A stretch of DNA of 64,000 nt. Origin: CAYSGL01 sp964520985. GTDB taxonomy: Bacteria; Pseudomonadota; Alphaproteobacteria; Micavibrionales; Micavibrionaceae. Both the position numbers and the translations under genes were made by a program. The notes below the pieces were generated by a model. That model searched no databases, had not been told where the DNA came from, and saw nothing but the letters and a program-made list of their open reading frames with translations. Of this stretch, positions 26,833 to 35,134 are shown piece after piece. Every line of letters begins with the position of its first letter. Positions within the stretch are counted from its first letter, which is position 1. Location of the stretch: positions 1,240,001-1,304,000 of the forward strand of contig CAZFPB010000001.1 in NCBI GenBank assembly GCA_964520985.1, written 5' to 3'.

Positions 26833-28035
26833 TTAACTGATCCCGCGCTCGAGGCGTGTTAACGCATCCTTCATCTTTTCGGGAGAAACGGCGAAAACCA
26901 GCCGCAGATAGCCGGCGCAGCTCTTGCCGAACGCGCATCCCGGCGCAAGGCTCAAGCCCACTTCGTCGATCAGATGGCGGGCCAGTTTGATGCAGTCCGG
27001 CTGCCCTTCCACGGTGAAAAAGCCGTAAAAAGTCGATTGCGGCAGGGGCATCGAAATCTTCGGGATAGCGGCGAAGGCATCCATTACCAGTGTGCGGTTA
27101 TCACGCCAGATAGCGAGTTGCTTGTCGATAAATTCTTCGCCATGACGTAGCGCCGCGATGCCACCATACTGACTGAAGGTCGGCACGCCCATATTGTCGT
27201 AGAGCGCGATATCGCGGATTTTTTCTTCCGCGCAGGACGGGCCGACGAGCCAGCCCATGCGCCACCCGGTCATCGCATACGTTTTAGAGAAGCTGTTGAC
27301 GGTGAAGAGACGGTCATCGTCTTCCGCATAGTCAAGGAAGCTCGGCGCGTGCGTGCCGTCATAGACGATGCGGCCATAGACTTCATCGGCAATAATCCAG
27401 ATACCGCGATCGCGCGCGAAATCCAGCACCGCCTTGATCTGTTCTTTAGGCATCACCCAGCCGGTGGGGTTCGATGGGGTCACGATCAACAGCACTTTGG
27501 TTTTGTGCGTGACGGCATCGAAGAGTTTATCGAGATCGAGCGACCAGCCCTGATGATCGATATTCTCCAGAGGCACCTGAATGGTCTTTGCCTGCGCCAG
27601 TTCGATCGCGCCCAGCAAGTTTTTCCAGATTGGCGTAACGGCAACGACCTCATCGCCTTCATCCAGGACAGCAGTCAGCGCAAGGTGCATCGCGGTCGTG
27701 CCGGATGTCGTGGCATAGATGCGGCTGGTCGGAATGTTCAGGCCGTAGATACGCGAATAATAATTGGAAATTTCCTGACGAAATTCCGGAATGCCAAGCA
27801 CGGGTGCGTAGAATGTTTTGCCATCCTGCATGGCTTTGGCGGCCGCTTCGCTGATGTAATCAGGGGTTTTGAGACTGCCCTCGCCCTGCCCTAGCGATAA
27901 AATGCCGGGTTTCGTCCAGCCATAGCGCAGCAGTTCCGCCCCCTGGTTGGGGGACAGCGCGCCTAACACGGAGCGGTAATGGGGCTTCTGATCACGGGAC
28001 ATAGGAATTACATTACTTTCGGTTGCCAACAGCAT
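26833..28035 (-). CDS. PLP-dependent class I/II aminotransferase
   Basis: The 400-residue fold-type I enzyme has the PLP-lysine motif VNSFSKTYAMTGWRMGW, the substrate/PLP loop IVTPSNPTGWV and DEVYGRIVYDG. It resembles the aspartate/aromatic aminotransferase group; substrate specificity cannot be read from the sequence. The ATG at 28035 has AGGAG eight bases upstream, and an ATGTAA start-stop pair lies in that spacer. It is transcribed alone, with the unknown 272-residue gene upstream in the same direction. Confidence 0.9.
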   Translation of the reverse strand: MLLATESNVIPMSRDQKPHYRSVLGALSPNQGAELLRYGWTKPGILSLGQGEGSLKTPDYISEAAAKAMQDGKTFYAPVLGIPEFRQEISNYYSRIYGLNIPTSRIYATTSGTTAMHLALTAVLDEGDEVVAVTPIWKNLLGAIELAQAKTIQVPLENIDHQGWSLDLDKLFDAVTHKTKVLLIVTPSNPTGWVMPKEQIKAVLDFARDRGIWIIADEVYGRIVYDGTHAPSFLDYAEDDDRLFTVNSFSKTYAMTGWRMGWLVGPSCAEEKIRDIALYDNMGVPTFSQYGGIAALRHGEEFIDKQLAIWRDNRTLVMDAFAAIPKISMPLPQSTFYGFFTVEGQPDCIKLARHLIDEVGLSLAPGCAFGKSCAGYLRLVFAVSPEKMKDALTRLERGIS

Positions 28036-28041
28036 TTACAT

Positions 28042-28258
28042 GTCTCCTCTTGAGACGGAATACAACATATTTTTAAGGGATTTGGGTGAAGTGCGCGTCT
28101 ATCGCGGCGTGTATGAAATGTGCCCTAGCGGGCCGCACACGCGGCCGCCGCTGCGTTGGCTGCAGCAAAATTGGCAAAGGCGGCGGTGGTGTTCAAATCA
28201 ACCATTACCAAAACTATACGGGAAATTGTTTTTCCGGCGCAAGAAGTTTTTAAAGCGA
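28042..28258. other. 217-base intergenic stretch without a convincing gene
   Basis: The stretch holds a GC-rich palindromic part around 28128-28150 (including GCGGCCGC). On both strands there are short Ala-rich readings, neither with a ribosome-binding site nor a sensible length. It probably carries the aminotransferase promoter and the 3' region of the gene at 28259. A degraded gene is possible but unproven. Confidence 0.4.
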
Positions 28259-29077
28259 TTACAAGGAAAAATCGAGCGGCTGGGCTTTCAGCAGTGGCAG
28301 CGTTGCTACGCCTGCTTCCGTTACATTACGCTTGGCATTCGACCATTCGATCGCTTTGAACTGGGTATTGATATCCAGCAGACTGTTTTGCACGAACTCT
28401 TTACTCAGATTAATATGACGATTTAAAAAAGGTGATTGAACAACCGTTTTCTCGGCAATCAGGTCGATTATTTTTTCGACGATGGTCACGCGGTTTTCAA
28501 TCTGGTCGCGGCCCAGATCATAAAATTCCGTGACAATCTCATCAATCGCAATCCCCGCTTCAGGATCCTTGACGATAGAAGTGATTTTAGAAGGGCCATT
28601 ATCTACATCATACAGACGGACAGCATCCAGCAGATTTTGATCAACTACGGGGGCAAAAGCGTCCCTGAGGTTTTGTAGCCGCATAGCCTCAGCCACCACT
28701 TCTTTTTCCTGCTCTTCATCGCTTCGAAGCGCAAAAAACAGATGCGAACGTAACTGCTCATTAGCCCAGACAATCTGCTTGCTGATATAGTCGCAGGCCG
28801 TGCCGACAGGATCGCCATGCTGCACATAAGTTTCATAGTTGTAGGCAGGATGCTTTTGCATCGCGGCGATATATTCCATCGCCAGCTCGGCTTTACGCAG
28901 CGCTGTGCTAACACTAGAAACCGCATAATCGCTATAGAGCTTCCAGAACTCTTTCACATTGATCGGATCAAGTTCTCCCGGCTGGGGCTCTTGTCCGCGC
29001 ACAATGAAGTGCGCGTATTTCTGGTGAACAGCGCGGACTTCGTCTTCGAGGGTTTGGGTCGTATTGTTATCGTTCAT
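28259..29077 (-). CDS. helical protein of unknown function
   Basis: This acidic, almost entirely helical 272-residue protein has no signal peptide, membrane segment or cysteine cluster. Segments such as SDYAVSSVSTALRKAELAME and DLGRDQIENRVTIVEKIIDL would form amphipathic helices, possibly a coiled-coil bundle. I do not recognise it. It lies 38 bases downstream of acetoacetyl-CoA synthetase on the same strand, which could hint at a granule or acyl-CoA connection, but it does not show a clear phasin pattern. No strong Shine-Dalgarno sequence precedes the ATG. Confidence 0.75.
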   Translation of the reverse strand: MNDNNTTQTLEDEVRAVHQKYAHFIVRGQEPQPGELDPINVKEFWKLYSDYAVSSVSTALRKAELAMEYIAAMQKHPAYNYETYVQHGDPVGTACDYISKQIVWANEQLRSHLFFALRSDEEQEKEVVAEAMRLQNLRDAFAPVVDQNLLDAVRLYDVDNGPSKITSIVKDPEAGIAIDEIVTEFYDLGRDQIENRVTIVEKIIDLIAEKTVVQSPFLNRHINLSKEFVQNSLLDINTQFKAIEWSNAKRNVTEAGVATLPLLKAQPLDFSL

Positions 29078-29115
29078 GGCGCGGACAATGCCATAGATTT
29101 AACGATTATGTCAAT

Positions 29116-31044
29116 CTATTTTAAATCGGCCAATTCTTTATACAAATCAAGGGCCTGCGGGTTGGCCAAGGCTTCCACATTCTTGATTTTACGGCCATGG
29201 ATGACATCACGCACCGCCAGCTCGGTAATTTTGCCGGATTTGGTGCGGGGAATGTCGGCGACGGCCAGAATTTTTGCCGGGACGTGGCGCGGCGAGGCCC
29301 CCTCTTTGATCTGTTTTTTCAGGCGGGTTTTTAGGTCGTCTGTCAGGTCCGCCCCTTCGCGCAGGCGCACGAACAAGATGATACGCACATCGCCCTCATA
29401 ATCCTGTCCCACCGCGATACTTTCGATCACTTCGGGAATCTGTTCGACCTGACGGTAGATTTCTGCTGTGCCGATGCGCACGCCGCCAGGATTGAGCGTA
29501 GCGTCGGAACGCCCGTGAATGATAAAGCCGTTATGCGCCGTGCGTTCAACCCAGTCGCCATGGCACCAGATATTTTCAAACCGCTCGAAATAAGCGGCGC
29601 GGTATTTGGCATCGCCCTCATCGTTCCAGAATTGTACCGGCATACACGGGAAGGGTTTGGTGCAGACGAGTTCACCCGATCCGGCGCCCGCCGGCAGCGG
29701 CTTGCCGTCATCATCGAAGATATCGACGGCAAGACCCAAGCCCGGCCCCTGAATCTCCCCGCGATAGACGGGCGAGATCGGATTGCCAAGCATGAAGCAG
29801 GAAACAATGTCCGTGCCGCCAGAAATCGATGCCAGATGCACATCCGATTTGATGGCATCGTACACATAATCGAAACTTTCATGCACGAGCGGCGAACCGG
29901 TGGAGGTAATCGCACGCAGCTTTGAGAGATCATGCGTATCTTTGGGGCGCAAGCCCGCCTGTTTCATAGCGTCGATATATTTGGCCGACGTGCCGAACAG
30001 CATCGCCTCGTGTTTGGACGCAAAATCCCACAGCACATTGCCGTTCGGGTAAAAAGGATTGCCGTCGAAGAGGAGTAACGTCGCTTCGCTAGACAGTGCG
30101 CTGATAAGCCAGTTCCACATCATCCAGCCGCAGGTGCTGAAATAAAAAACCCGGTCATTGCGTTTGATATCACACTGCAGGCGGTGTTCCTTGACATGCT
30201 GGATCAGCGTACCGCCATGGCCATGGACGATGCATTTGGGAATACCCGTGGTGCCGGATGAAAACATAATGAACAGCGGGTGATTGAAGGGCACGCGCGT
30301 GAACGATATATCCGTTGCTGTTGTCCCTTCCAAAAACTCATCGGCGCTGACCGCACCGTCTAATTGTGGGGCTTCCGACAGGAACGGCACGATCACCGTT
30401 TTAATCACGCTTGGCAGGCGCGGCATGATCTCTTTCAGCTTCTCCAGACAATCAACCTGTTTGCCCCCATAGAGATAACCATCGACCGTCACCAGCACAG
30501 TGGGTTCGATCTGGCCGAAGCGGTCGACGACGCCCTGCACACCAAAGTCCGGCGAGGCCGACGACCAGACCGCGCCCAGCGACGCCGTGGCGAGGCAGGC
30601 AATAATCGTTTCGGGCATGTTGGGCATAAACCCTGCGACGCGGTCGCCCTTGGTCACACCAACGTCTTTTAACGCCTGCGCCCAGCGGCTGACAGCCTTA
30701 TAGAGTTCGTTGAAAGTGAGGGTGCGTTCGCTACCGTCCTCTTTTCTGAAAATCAGCGCCGGATGATTGTCGCGGCGGCGCAGGAGGTTCTCGGCGTAGT
30801 TGATCGATCCGTTGGGGAAAAACTGCGCACCCGGCATCCGATGCGCGTCCTTGAGGACACCCTCCCCCTTCTCGCCGATAAGGCCGCCAAAATCCCACAC
30901 TTTGTTCCAGAAATCTTGCGGATTATCGACGCTCCAGCGCCAGAACGCTTGATAATCGGCGCCCCCATGCCCACATAAATCCATGAAGGCCGCGAGCTGT
31001 GTGGCTTTCGGGTTTTGGGGAGTCCATAAAGGGGTGGTCGACAT
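29116..31044 (-). CDS. acetoacetyl-CoA synthetase
   Basis: The 642-residue member of the acyl-adenylate superfamily activates acetoacetate to acetoacetyl-CoA with ATP, linking ketone-body or PHB-derived carbon to central metabolism. Visible motifs are IMFSSGTTGIPKCIVHGHGG (phosphate loop), SISGGTDIVSCFM, and GRSDATLNPGGVRIGTAEIY with the C-terminal KTRSGK-type lysine seen as PRTKSGKITELAV. The acetoacetate subtype is suggested by WTPQNP at the N-terminus and the overall match, rather than acetyl-CoA synthetase. ATG 31044 is preferred because AAGGA lies eight bases upstream. Confidence 0.92.
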   Translation of the reverse strand: MSTTPLWTPQNPKATQLAAFMDLCGHGGADYQAFWRWSVDNPQDFWNKVWDFGGLIGEKGEGVLKDAHRMPGAQFFPNGSINYAENLLRRRDNHPALIFRKEDGSERTLTFNELYKAVSRWAQALKDVGVTKGDRVAGFMPNMPETIIACLATASLGAVWSSASPDFGVQGVVDRFGQIEPTVLVTVDGYLYGGKQVDCLEKLKEIMPRLPSVIKTVIVPFLSEAPQLDGAVSADEFLEGTTATDISFTRVPFNHPLFIMFSSGTTGIPKCIVHGHGGTLIQHVKEHRLQCDIKRNDRVFYFSTCGWMMWNWLISALSSEATLLLFDGNPFYPNGNVLWDFASKHEAMLFGTSAKYIDAMKQAGLRPKDTHDLSKLRAITSTGSPLVHESFDYVYDAIKSDVHLASISGGTDIVSCFMLGNPISPVYRGEIQGPGLGLAVDIFDDDGKPLPAGAGSGELVCTKPFPCMPVQFWNDEGDAKYRAAYFERFENIWCHGDWVERTAHNGFIIHGRSDATLNPGGVRIGTAEIYRQVEQIPEVIESIAVGQDYEGDVRIILFVRLREGADLTDDLKTRLKKQIKEGASPRHVPAKILAVADIPRTKSGKITELAVRDVIHGRKIKNVEALANPQALDLYKELADLK

Positions 31045-31132
31045 GGCGGGATAATCCTTGGCAATAGCGCATCGCCATTTTAAAGTCATTTTGAATAGAT
31101 ACAAAGCCCTGTCTTATCATTAAGCGAGCATC

Positions 31133-33235
31133 ATGAAATTTCTCTTAACGCTTTTCCTTCCCCTGTTCCTTTTAGCCGCCCCGGTCGCCGCGCAGGAACC
31201 CGCGCGCTACGTCGATCTGGCGCTATTAACAGGCAGCAATACGATTGAGCCGGGCGGCACGGTAACCATAGGTCTTGAAGAAACCATCTACCCCGACTGG
31301 CATGTTTATTGGAAAAACCCGGGCGATAGCGGTGAAGCGACGCGCATCGAATGGGTCCTGCCCGCCGGGTTCGAAATGTCGGAAGCCAGCTGGCCTACCC
31401 CGGAAAAGCTCCCGTTCGGTCCGCTGACCAATTACGGTCATGAAGAGAAAATGGTGCTGCTGTACACGCTGACGGCACCGGACGATCTGCCGGAAGGCCC
31501 GATCACGATCCGCGCGAATGTCGATCTGCTGGTCTGTCATGAAATATGCATCCCTGAAAGCGGCAGCGTCTCACTCACCTTGAACGATAACGGCGCATCG
31601 CACGAAGCGGCGATCAACGCGGCGCAGGAAACCGTACCGCTTTCCGTCGGCTGGCCGGTCACCTTCAAAGAAACCGGCAACGACCTGATTGTTACGATTA
31701 CCCCGGATGACCCAGCCCTGCTAGAGGGCGCGCATGACTTCGCGTTCTTCCCGGAAGAATGGGGCATGGTGGATAATACGGCGACTGCCGCTGCCGCGAT
31801 GAAAGACGGCACACTGATTATCGCGCAGAGCCGCGGCGATCGCACGCTATCCGAAGTACCAACAACCAAAGCCGTGCTGTCTTACACCGACAGCAAAGGC
31901 GGCGCAGATGGCCAAGGCAAAACGCGCGCAATTTATTTCTCCGCCCTCAACGAAAAAGGTGCCGCGCCAAGCATGCCGTTCACCAGCGATCTATCGCTCT
32001 TCACCGCCATCCTCTTCGCGCTACTCGGCGGCTTGATCTTAAACCTCATGCCTTGCGTGTTCCCCGTCTTGTCGATGAAGGCCCTCGCCATGGCCAACAT
32101 GAAGGATAAGGAAGAGCAGAAAATCAAACGCTCGGCGATCGCCTACACATTGGGTGTTGTCGTCAGCTTCCTGCTTTTAGCCGGATTGCTCATCGCCCTC
32201 AAAGCAGGCGGCGCGCAGATCGGCTGGGGCTTCCAGTTGCAAAACCCGGCAATGATCACGGCGCTCGCCTATGTCGTTTTTGCCATCGCGCTGAACCTTG
32301 CCGGATACTTTGAATTCGGCGGCAGCTTCGCTGGCTTCGGTCAGCATTGGTCGCAAAAAGACGGTACGGTCGGTGCGTTCTTTACGGGTGTCCTTGCGGC
32401 CGTTGTCGCAACACCCTGCACCGCGCCTTTCATGGGCGCAGCGATGGGCTATGCGCTAACGCAAAGTGCCATCGCAGCGCTGGCGGTCTTCCTTGCGCTC
32501 GGCATTGGTCTGGCGCTGCCCTATCTCGCACTCGGCTTCATTCCCGCCGCGCGACACATTCTGCCGAAACCAGGCGCGTGGATGGCCGTGTTCCGCCAGC
32601 TGCTGTCCTTCCCGATGTTCGCCACCGCCGCGTGGCTGATCTGGGTGCTCTCGCAGCAGACCGGTGCCGGGCAAGTCTTCATGGCGCTACAAGGTTTTGT
32701 CGCTATCGCCTTTGCCTTGTGGCTCAATCACAAGAAAGCCGCGCAAGGTTGGTGGCGCTACATCGCTGTTGGAACGATCGGCCTGATCGGTGTGTTCCTG
32801 ATCCTCACGCTGACCATGCCGCGCAACGAAGCCGTTCATGGACCGGACGCGCAAATAGAGGCCGCCCAGAACTGGAGCGCGTTTACACCGCAGGCATTGG
32901 AAGAGGCACTTGCCGGACCGCACCCGGTCTTCGTCAATATGACGGCGGCATGGTGCATCACCTGTAAGGTCAATGAACAGGTTGCCTTGGCGACCGAAGA
33001 TACGCTGGCGTTGTTTGCGGAAAACGACATCGTGTATTTCAAAGGCGATTGGACCAACCGCGACGCGGCGATCACTGAATATCTGGAAACGTATGGACGC
33101 AGCGGCGTACCGCTCTATGTGTTCTATGGCGCGCCGGATGAGGCGACAGGCAAAAGACCCGAGCCGGTCGTCCTGCCCCAGATCCTGACACCGAGCATCG
33201 TGCAGGATAAACTAAATTTACGACCCCAATCATAA
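31133..33235 (+). CDS. DsbD/ScsB-like protein-disulfide reductase
   Basis: The 700-residue membrane protein carries reducing power from the cytoplasm to periplasmic thiols. Order of parts: signal peptide (residues 1-20); N-terminal periplasmic domain with the pair Cys135/Cys139 (VCHEICIPE); a CcdA-type membrane domain with its two redox cysteines in NLMPCVFPVLS and ATPCTAPFMG; and a C-terminal thioredoxin domain with AAWCITCKVN. The long N-terminal domain is closer to ScsB than to E. coli DsbD. A thioredoxin-like gene follows after 17 bases and is a likely partner. It could supply electrons for the ResB/CcsA/TlpA system at 3657-7110. Confidence 0.92.
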   Translation: MKFLLTLFLPLFLLAAPVAAQEPARYVDLALLTGSNTIEPGGTVTIGLEETIYPDWHVYWKNPGDSGEATRIEWVLPAGFEMSEASWPTPEKLPFGPLTNYGHEEKMVLLYTLTAPDDLPEGPITIRANVDLLVCHEICIPESGSVSLTLNDNGASHEAAINAAQETVPLSVGWPVTFKETGNDLIVTITPDDPALLEGAHDFAFFPEEWGMVDNTATAAAAMKDGTLIIAQSRGDRTLSEVPTTKAVLSYTDSKGGADGQGKTRAIYFSALNEKGAAPSMPFTSDLSLFTAILFALLGGLILNLMPCVFPVLSMKALAMANMKDKEEQKIKRSAIAYTLGVVVSFLLLAGLLIALKAGGAQIGWGFQLQNPAMITALAYVVFAIALNLAGYFEFGGSFAGFGQHWSQKDGTVGAFFTGVLAAVVATPCTAPFMGAAMGYALTQSAIAALAVFLALGIGLALPYLALGFIPAARHILPKPGAWMAVFRQLLSFPMFATAAWLIWVLSQQTGAGQVFMALQGFVAIAFALWLNHKKAAQGWWRYIAVGTIGLIGVFLILTLTMPRNEAVHGPDAQIEAAQNWSAFTPQALEEALAGPHPVFVNMTAAWCITCKVNEQVALATEDTLALFAENDIVYFKGDWTNRDAAITEYLETYGRSGVPLYVFYGAPDEATGKRPEPVVLPQILTPSIVQDKLNLRPQS

Positions 33236-33252
33236 AACAGGAGATAGAATAG

Positions 33253-33867
33253 ATGATGAAATATACGATGATGGCCGTAGCCATGGCCCTTGCAATTACC
33301 GCCTGTCTGCCCAAAGCAGAAGCCGCCGTGGAAGTTGGTAAACCGGCACCGGTATTTTCCGCGATCGACACGAAAGGCACCGAGCACAAACTCTCTGACT
33401 TCAAAGGCAAGATCGTCGTGCTGGAATGGAACAATCCGGAATGCCCGTATGTCGTCAAACATTACGGCAGCAAAAACATGCAAAAGCTTCAAACCAAGTA
33501 CACGGCGGAAGATGTTATCTGGCTGACGATCAACTCGGGCGCGGAAGGCAAGCAAGGTCACCTGACGCCTGAACAAGCCAATGGCTATGTCGGCGAGCAA
33601 GGCGCGAAACCAACCGCTTATTTCCTTGATGCGGATGGCGCGATTGGCAAAACATACGGCGCAAAAACCACGCCGCATATGTTCGTTATTAACGCGGATG
33701 GTAATGTGGCCTATGCCGGTGCGATCGACAGCGATAACACAACTAAGCCGGCCAATATCAAAGGCGCGACCAACTATGTAGCCGAGGCCATTGATGCCCT
33801 GAAAGCGGGTAAAGATGTTGCGACTTCTTCGACTCAGCCTTATGGCTGCGGCGTGAAATACGAATAA
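33253..33867 (+). CDS. exported thioredoxin-fold (peroxiredoxin-like) protein
   Basis: This 204-residue protein has an export signal; ITAC at residues 15-18 fits a lipobox, but cleavage after AEA is also possible. The thioredoxin-like domain begins VGKPAPVFSAIDTKG and carries one N-terminal active-site Cys64 in NPECPYVVKHYG, where the second Cys of a CxxC is replaced by Val. Another Cys sits near the end in YGCGVKY. This matches a subgroup annotated as thioredoxin/AhpC-TSA-like proteins. AGGAG precedes the start. Pairing with the DsbD-like gene suggests that protein reduces it. Confidence 0.85.
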   Translation: MMKYTMMAVAMALAITACLPKAEAAVEVGKPAPVFSAIDTKGTEHKLSDFKGKIVVLEWNNPECPYVVKHYGSKNMQKLQTKYTAEDVIWLTINSGAEGKQGHLTPEQANGYVGEQGAKPTAYFLDADGAIGKTYGAKTTPHMFVINADGNVAYAGAIDSDNTTKPANIKGATNYVAEAIDALKAGKDVATSSTQPYGCGVKYE

Positions 33868-33892
33868 ATCAATTCGGTATAAGTGATACGGC

Positions 33893-33920
33893 AAACCCTC
33901 TTCAGCAATGAAGAGGGTTT
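33893..33920. terminator. bidirectional hairpin terminator between convergent genes
   Basis: AAACCCTCTT at 33893-33902 pairs perfectly with AAGAGGGTTT at 33911-33920 across an eight-base loop. It separates the thioredoxin-like gene from the convergent REC-GGDEF gene, whose stop codon overlaps the stem. T residues follow in both directions but the tracts are short. Confidence 0.75.
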
Positions 33921-34758
33921 AGCCTTGCGCGCCGGGCTGCGTGGCCGGATGGATGAAGGTGTGCGCCACGCGCTCATCCCCTGTCGGCAGATTGATCAGG
34001 CGGACGGAAATCTGGGCATCGCACATGCCGCTGGAGGCGATGTCTGTCAGATCGCTGATTGAGGCGGCAAAGCGATTGGCAGCATCGACCGGCTCTTGCG
34101 GTGTCTGCGGACGCTGCAGCAGCAGCGAAAATTCCGCCGGGCCTGTCTGGCCGATAATATCGCTCTGGCGACGCAGACGCACCAGATGGTGCGAAAGCTT
34201 GGAGGCCAGATAGGCCGAGGCCTGCACCCCGTCATCCTGTAAAACGGTTTTGTAGTTATCAACGCCAATAGTCAGCAAGCTGGCTGGCTCCCCGTAGCGG
34301 TCGGCGCGGTCGATAGCAGAGAGGAAAAGCTGATTAAAGGCGGATTTGGCAATAACGCCCCCCGCATTCGGGTAATCTTCCCGGGTGTCACCCATCCACG
34401 CCACCATTCGGCTCAGGCGTGTGGCATTGTTAATAATCTTGTCGAGCGCAATCTGGTCGATCGGCTTGAGCAGCACATCGTTGACACCCGAACGCATGGC
34501 TTCTTCCTGCGTTACATCATGGCTCAGCATGACGATATAGGCATAGCCCGTCAGGGTGCGGCGCAGGCCCAGAATAAAAGGGCGCGCATTGGCCAGCGGC
34601 GCCGGGTCGAAAAATACCAGATCGACGCCCTGCCCCTGCACTTTTTCAATGGCGGTGTTCTTGACCGATTCTTCCACGACCTCATGCCCGCCCTGAACCA
34701 GGCGGGAAACGATCATTTGTGATGCAAGACGATCACGGTCACTGACAAGGATGCGCAT
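33919..34758 (-). CDS. receiver domain fused to a degenerate GGDEF domain
   Basis: The 279-residue cytoplasmic protein starts with a response-regulator receiver domain: acidic pocket Asp7/Asp9, phosphoacceptor-position Asp51 in FFDPAP, and Lys98 in LLKPI. A GGDEF-like domain follows (about 135-265). In it the metal-binding FDIDNFK motif reads TIGVDNYK and the GGDEF signature reads GPAEF (206-210), so cyclase activity is unlikely. An RxxD (RQSD, 197-200) sits exactly five residues before it, the spacing of a c-di-GMP inhibitory site. It may be a c-di-GMP receptor like PopA. It is transcribed alone. Confidence 0.8.
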   Translation of the reverse strand: MRILVSDRDRLASQMIVSRLVQGGHEVVEESVKNTAIEKVQGQGVDLVFFDPAPLANARPFILGLRRTLTGYAYIVMLSHDVTQEEAMRSGVNDVLLKPIDQIALDKIINNATRLSRMVAWMGDTREDYPNAGGVIAKSAFNQLFLSAIDRADRYGEPASLLTIGVDNYKTVLQDDGVQASAYLASKLSHHLVRLRRQSDIIGQTGPAEFSLLLQRPQTPQEPVDAANRFAASISDLTDIASSGMCDAQISVRLINLPTGDERVAHTFIHPATQPGAQG

Positions 34759-34877
34759 AGCGATAATAAAGCCGTTGAAATAATTGAGTAAAAAGCCTCT
34801 CAGGCATTGTGCCCCGATAAAGGTTAAAAATAAACAAAAAGATATTCAAAAGAGCGGGTAAGGGCCGACTTCTTCGT

Positions 34878-34906
34878 TTGACAGGGGGGCGACCTTGCGC
34901 TATTCA
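34878..34906 (+). promoter_or_regulatory. probable sigma-70-type promoter of tRNA-Leu
   Basis: A consensus -35 TTGACA at 34878-34883 is separated by 17 bases from a -10-like TATTCA at 34901-34906. The tRNA begins 34 bases after the -10. The -10 matches the consensus only in part. Confidence 0.6.
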
Positions 34907-34940
34907 TCTCCCCGGTTTACCCAATAATATTCTCATCTGT

Positions 34941-35027
34941 GCCCAGGTGGCGGAATTGGTAGACGCGCTAGCTTCAGGTGCTAGTGATCGCAAGGTCGTG
35001 GGGGTTCGAGTCCCTTCCTGGGCACCA
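34941..35027 (+). tRNA. tRNA-Leu (anticodon CAG)
   Basis: The 87-base sequence folds as a class II tRNA. The acceptor stem GCCCAGG pairs with CCTGGGC, with CCA encoded. The D arm has GGCGGAATTGGTAGACGC, the anticodon arm CTAGC-TTCAGGT-GCTAG places CAG at 34975-34977, a variable arm follows, and the T arm contains GGGTTCGAGTCC. It closely resembles E. coli tRNA-Leu(CAG). A promoter lies upstream. The RTX gene starts 108 bases downstream; no repeated copy of the tRNA end was noticed that would mark an integrated element. Confidence 0.97.
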
Positions 35028-35134
35028 TTTATCTTCATTTTACATATATATTAAAGTGCTTATATGGCACTTGACATCTATCCCCATTCTTTATATCGCT
35101 ATCAGTTATAGAAAATATCTGAAGGGGTAATTCC

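Noticed and set aside
28180..28258. Ala/Asn-rich 26-residue reading on the minus strand (MVDLNTTAAFANFAAANA)
   Set aside because: It lacks a ribosome-binding site and sits in a GC-rich palindromic stretch; it may be a gene remnant but cannot be supported.
28040..28426. 128-codon plus-strand frame near the aminotransferase promoter
   Set aside because: It overlaps the 272-residue minus-strand gene for half its length, has odd Arg/Trp-rich composition and no plausible ribosome-binding site.
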